NCBI RefSeq assembly: GCF_905147365.1
Contig: NC_056422.1
Location: forward strand, 6,078,501 to 6,142,500
DNA from: Aricia agestis
Lineage: Eukaryota > Arthropoda > Insecta > Lepidoptera > Lycaenidae
Direction of reading: 5' to 3'
Length of the DNA stretch: 64,000 bases
Part shown: in pieces, positions 63,643-64,000 of the stretch
Numbering within the stretch: the stretch's first letter is position 1
Layout: the number at the start of each line of letters is the position of its first letter
Notes under the pieces: model-generated
Seen by the model: the letters and a program-made list of their open reading frames with translations, nothing else
The model's database searches: none
Told to the model about the DNA's origin: nothing
Made by a program: the position numbers and the translations under genes

Positions 63643-64000
63643 TTAATATTATTTTTTTCATATATTGGTATAGTTAGTAACTTAGTACAAATAAAGCGGA
63701 GGAGCCACCTTCAGCTTGTACTGGCTTGCACCAGATTTTGGAAGTCCATAATTTCCTCAATAACCTATCACTAATTTGTCTCCACACATCTTCATCGATT
63801 TGTGCAGACCCTTATTCGATTCATTGGACAAGATGATCTAATTAGACACAACATAAATGATACAGTGTGAAGGTATCATTTGAATTACCCCGTATACCTT
63901 CAAAGTAGGGATTCCCGTATGGAATGTCTTTTGTCCAATCGATTAGCTTTGCTAAAGCAGTGGTAGATATTTATTTAATACAGGGTGTCACAAAACAAAT
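63643..64000. other. Spacer; element end at window edge
   Basis: ACAGGGTGTCACAAAAC at 63981-63997 looks like the start of a TA-type element that continues beyond the window. Otherwise unassigned. Confidence 0.4.

Overview
This window is nuclear DNA from an insect, almost certainly a moth or butterfly (Lepidoptera). It is AT-rich. Its one well-conserved gene is split by GT-AG introns. The rest is crowded with repeat classes typical of lepidopteran genomes: non-autonomous Helitrons with A|T insertion sites and CTAG ends, tRNA-headed SINEs, palindromic MITEs with TA, TTA or TTAA target duplications, and non-LTR retrotransposon relics. No prokaryotic operon, rRNA gene, functional tRNA or CRISPR array was seen.

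Layout. 0-6 kb: relics, including a stack of nested transposons inside one TTA-type MITE (1671-6037). It holds a broken Jockey-like LINE, a Helitron carrying a second inverted Helitron, and a 73-bp foldback. 6-11.6 kb: MITEs and Helitron ends with no gene seen. 11.6-26.9 kb: eight exons on the + strand encode the last 458 residues of a PDE11-type cyclic-nucleotide phosphodiesterase, from the end of the second GAF domain through the whole catalytic domain to the stop. The 5' exons lie outside the window or were not recognised. Introns hold many mobile elements and three local duplications of exon or exon-edge sequence; one is a second copy of the end of exon 6 whose changes are mostly synonymous. 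31.5-32.4 kb: a compact intronless gene for a 221-residue protein resembling the sperm axoneme protein SPMIP1/ATP6V1FNB. 33-50 kb: intergenic repeats, with four families of TTAA-flanked elements, a Helitron keeping a scrap of helicase, and foldbacks. 50.8 kb: a possible small terminal exon or small gene. 52.2-55.4 kb: a foldback element with 199-bp arms around a Helitron that has an internal ~172-bp tandem array. 55-64 kb: more MITEs, hairpins and SINEs.

The two recognisable genes share no evident pathway. PDE11 hydrolyses cAMP and cGMP in the cytosol; the SPMIP1-like protein would sit inside sperm flagellar microtubules. The most informative features are the duplicated PDE11 exon end, the nested transposon layers with readable target duplications, and the foldback/Helitron/satellite composite. 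All calls come from reading the sequence by eye; family names of the non-coding repeats are structural descriptions, not database matches.
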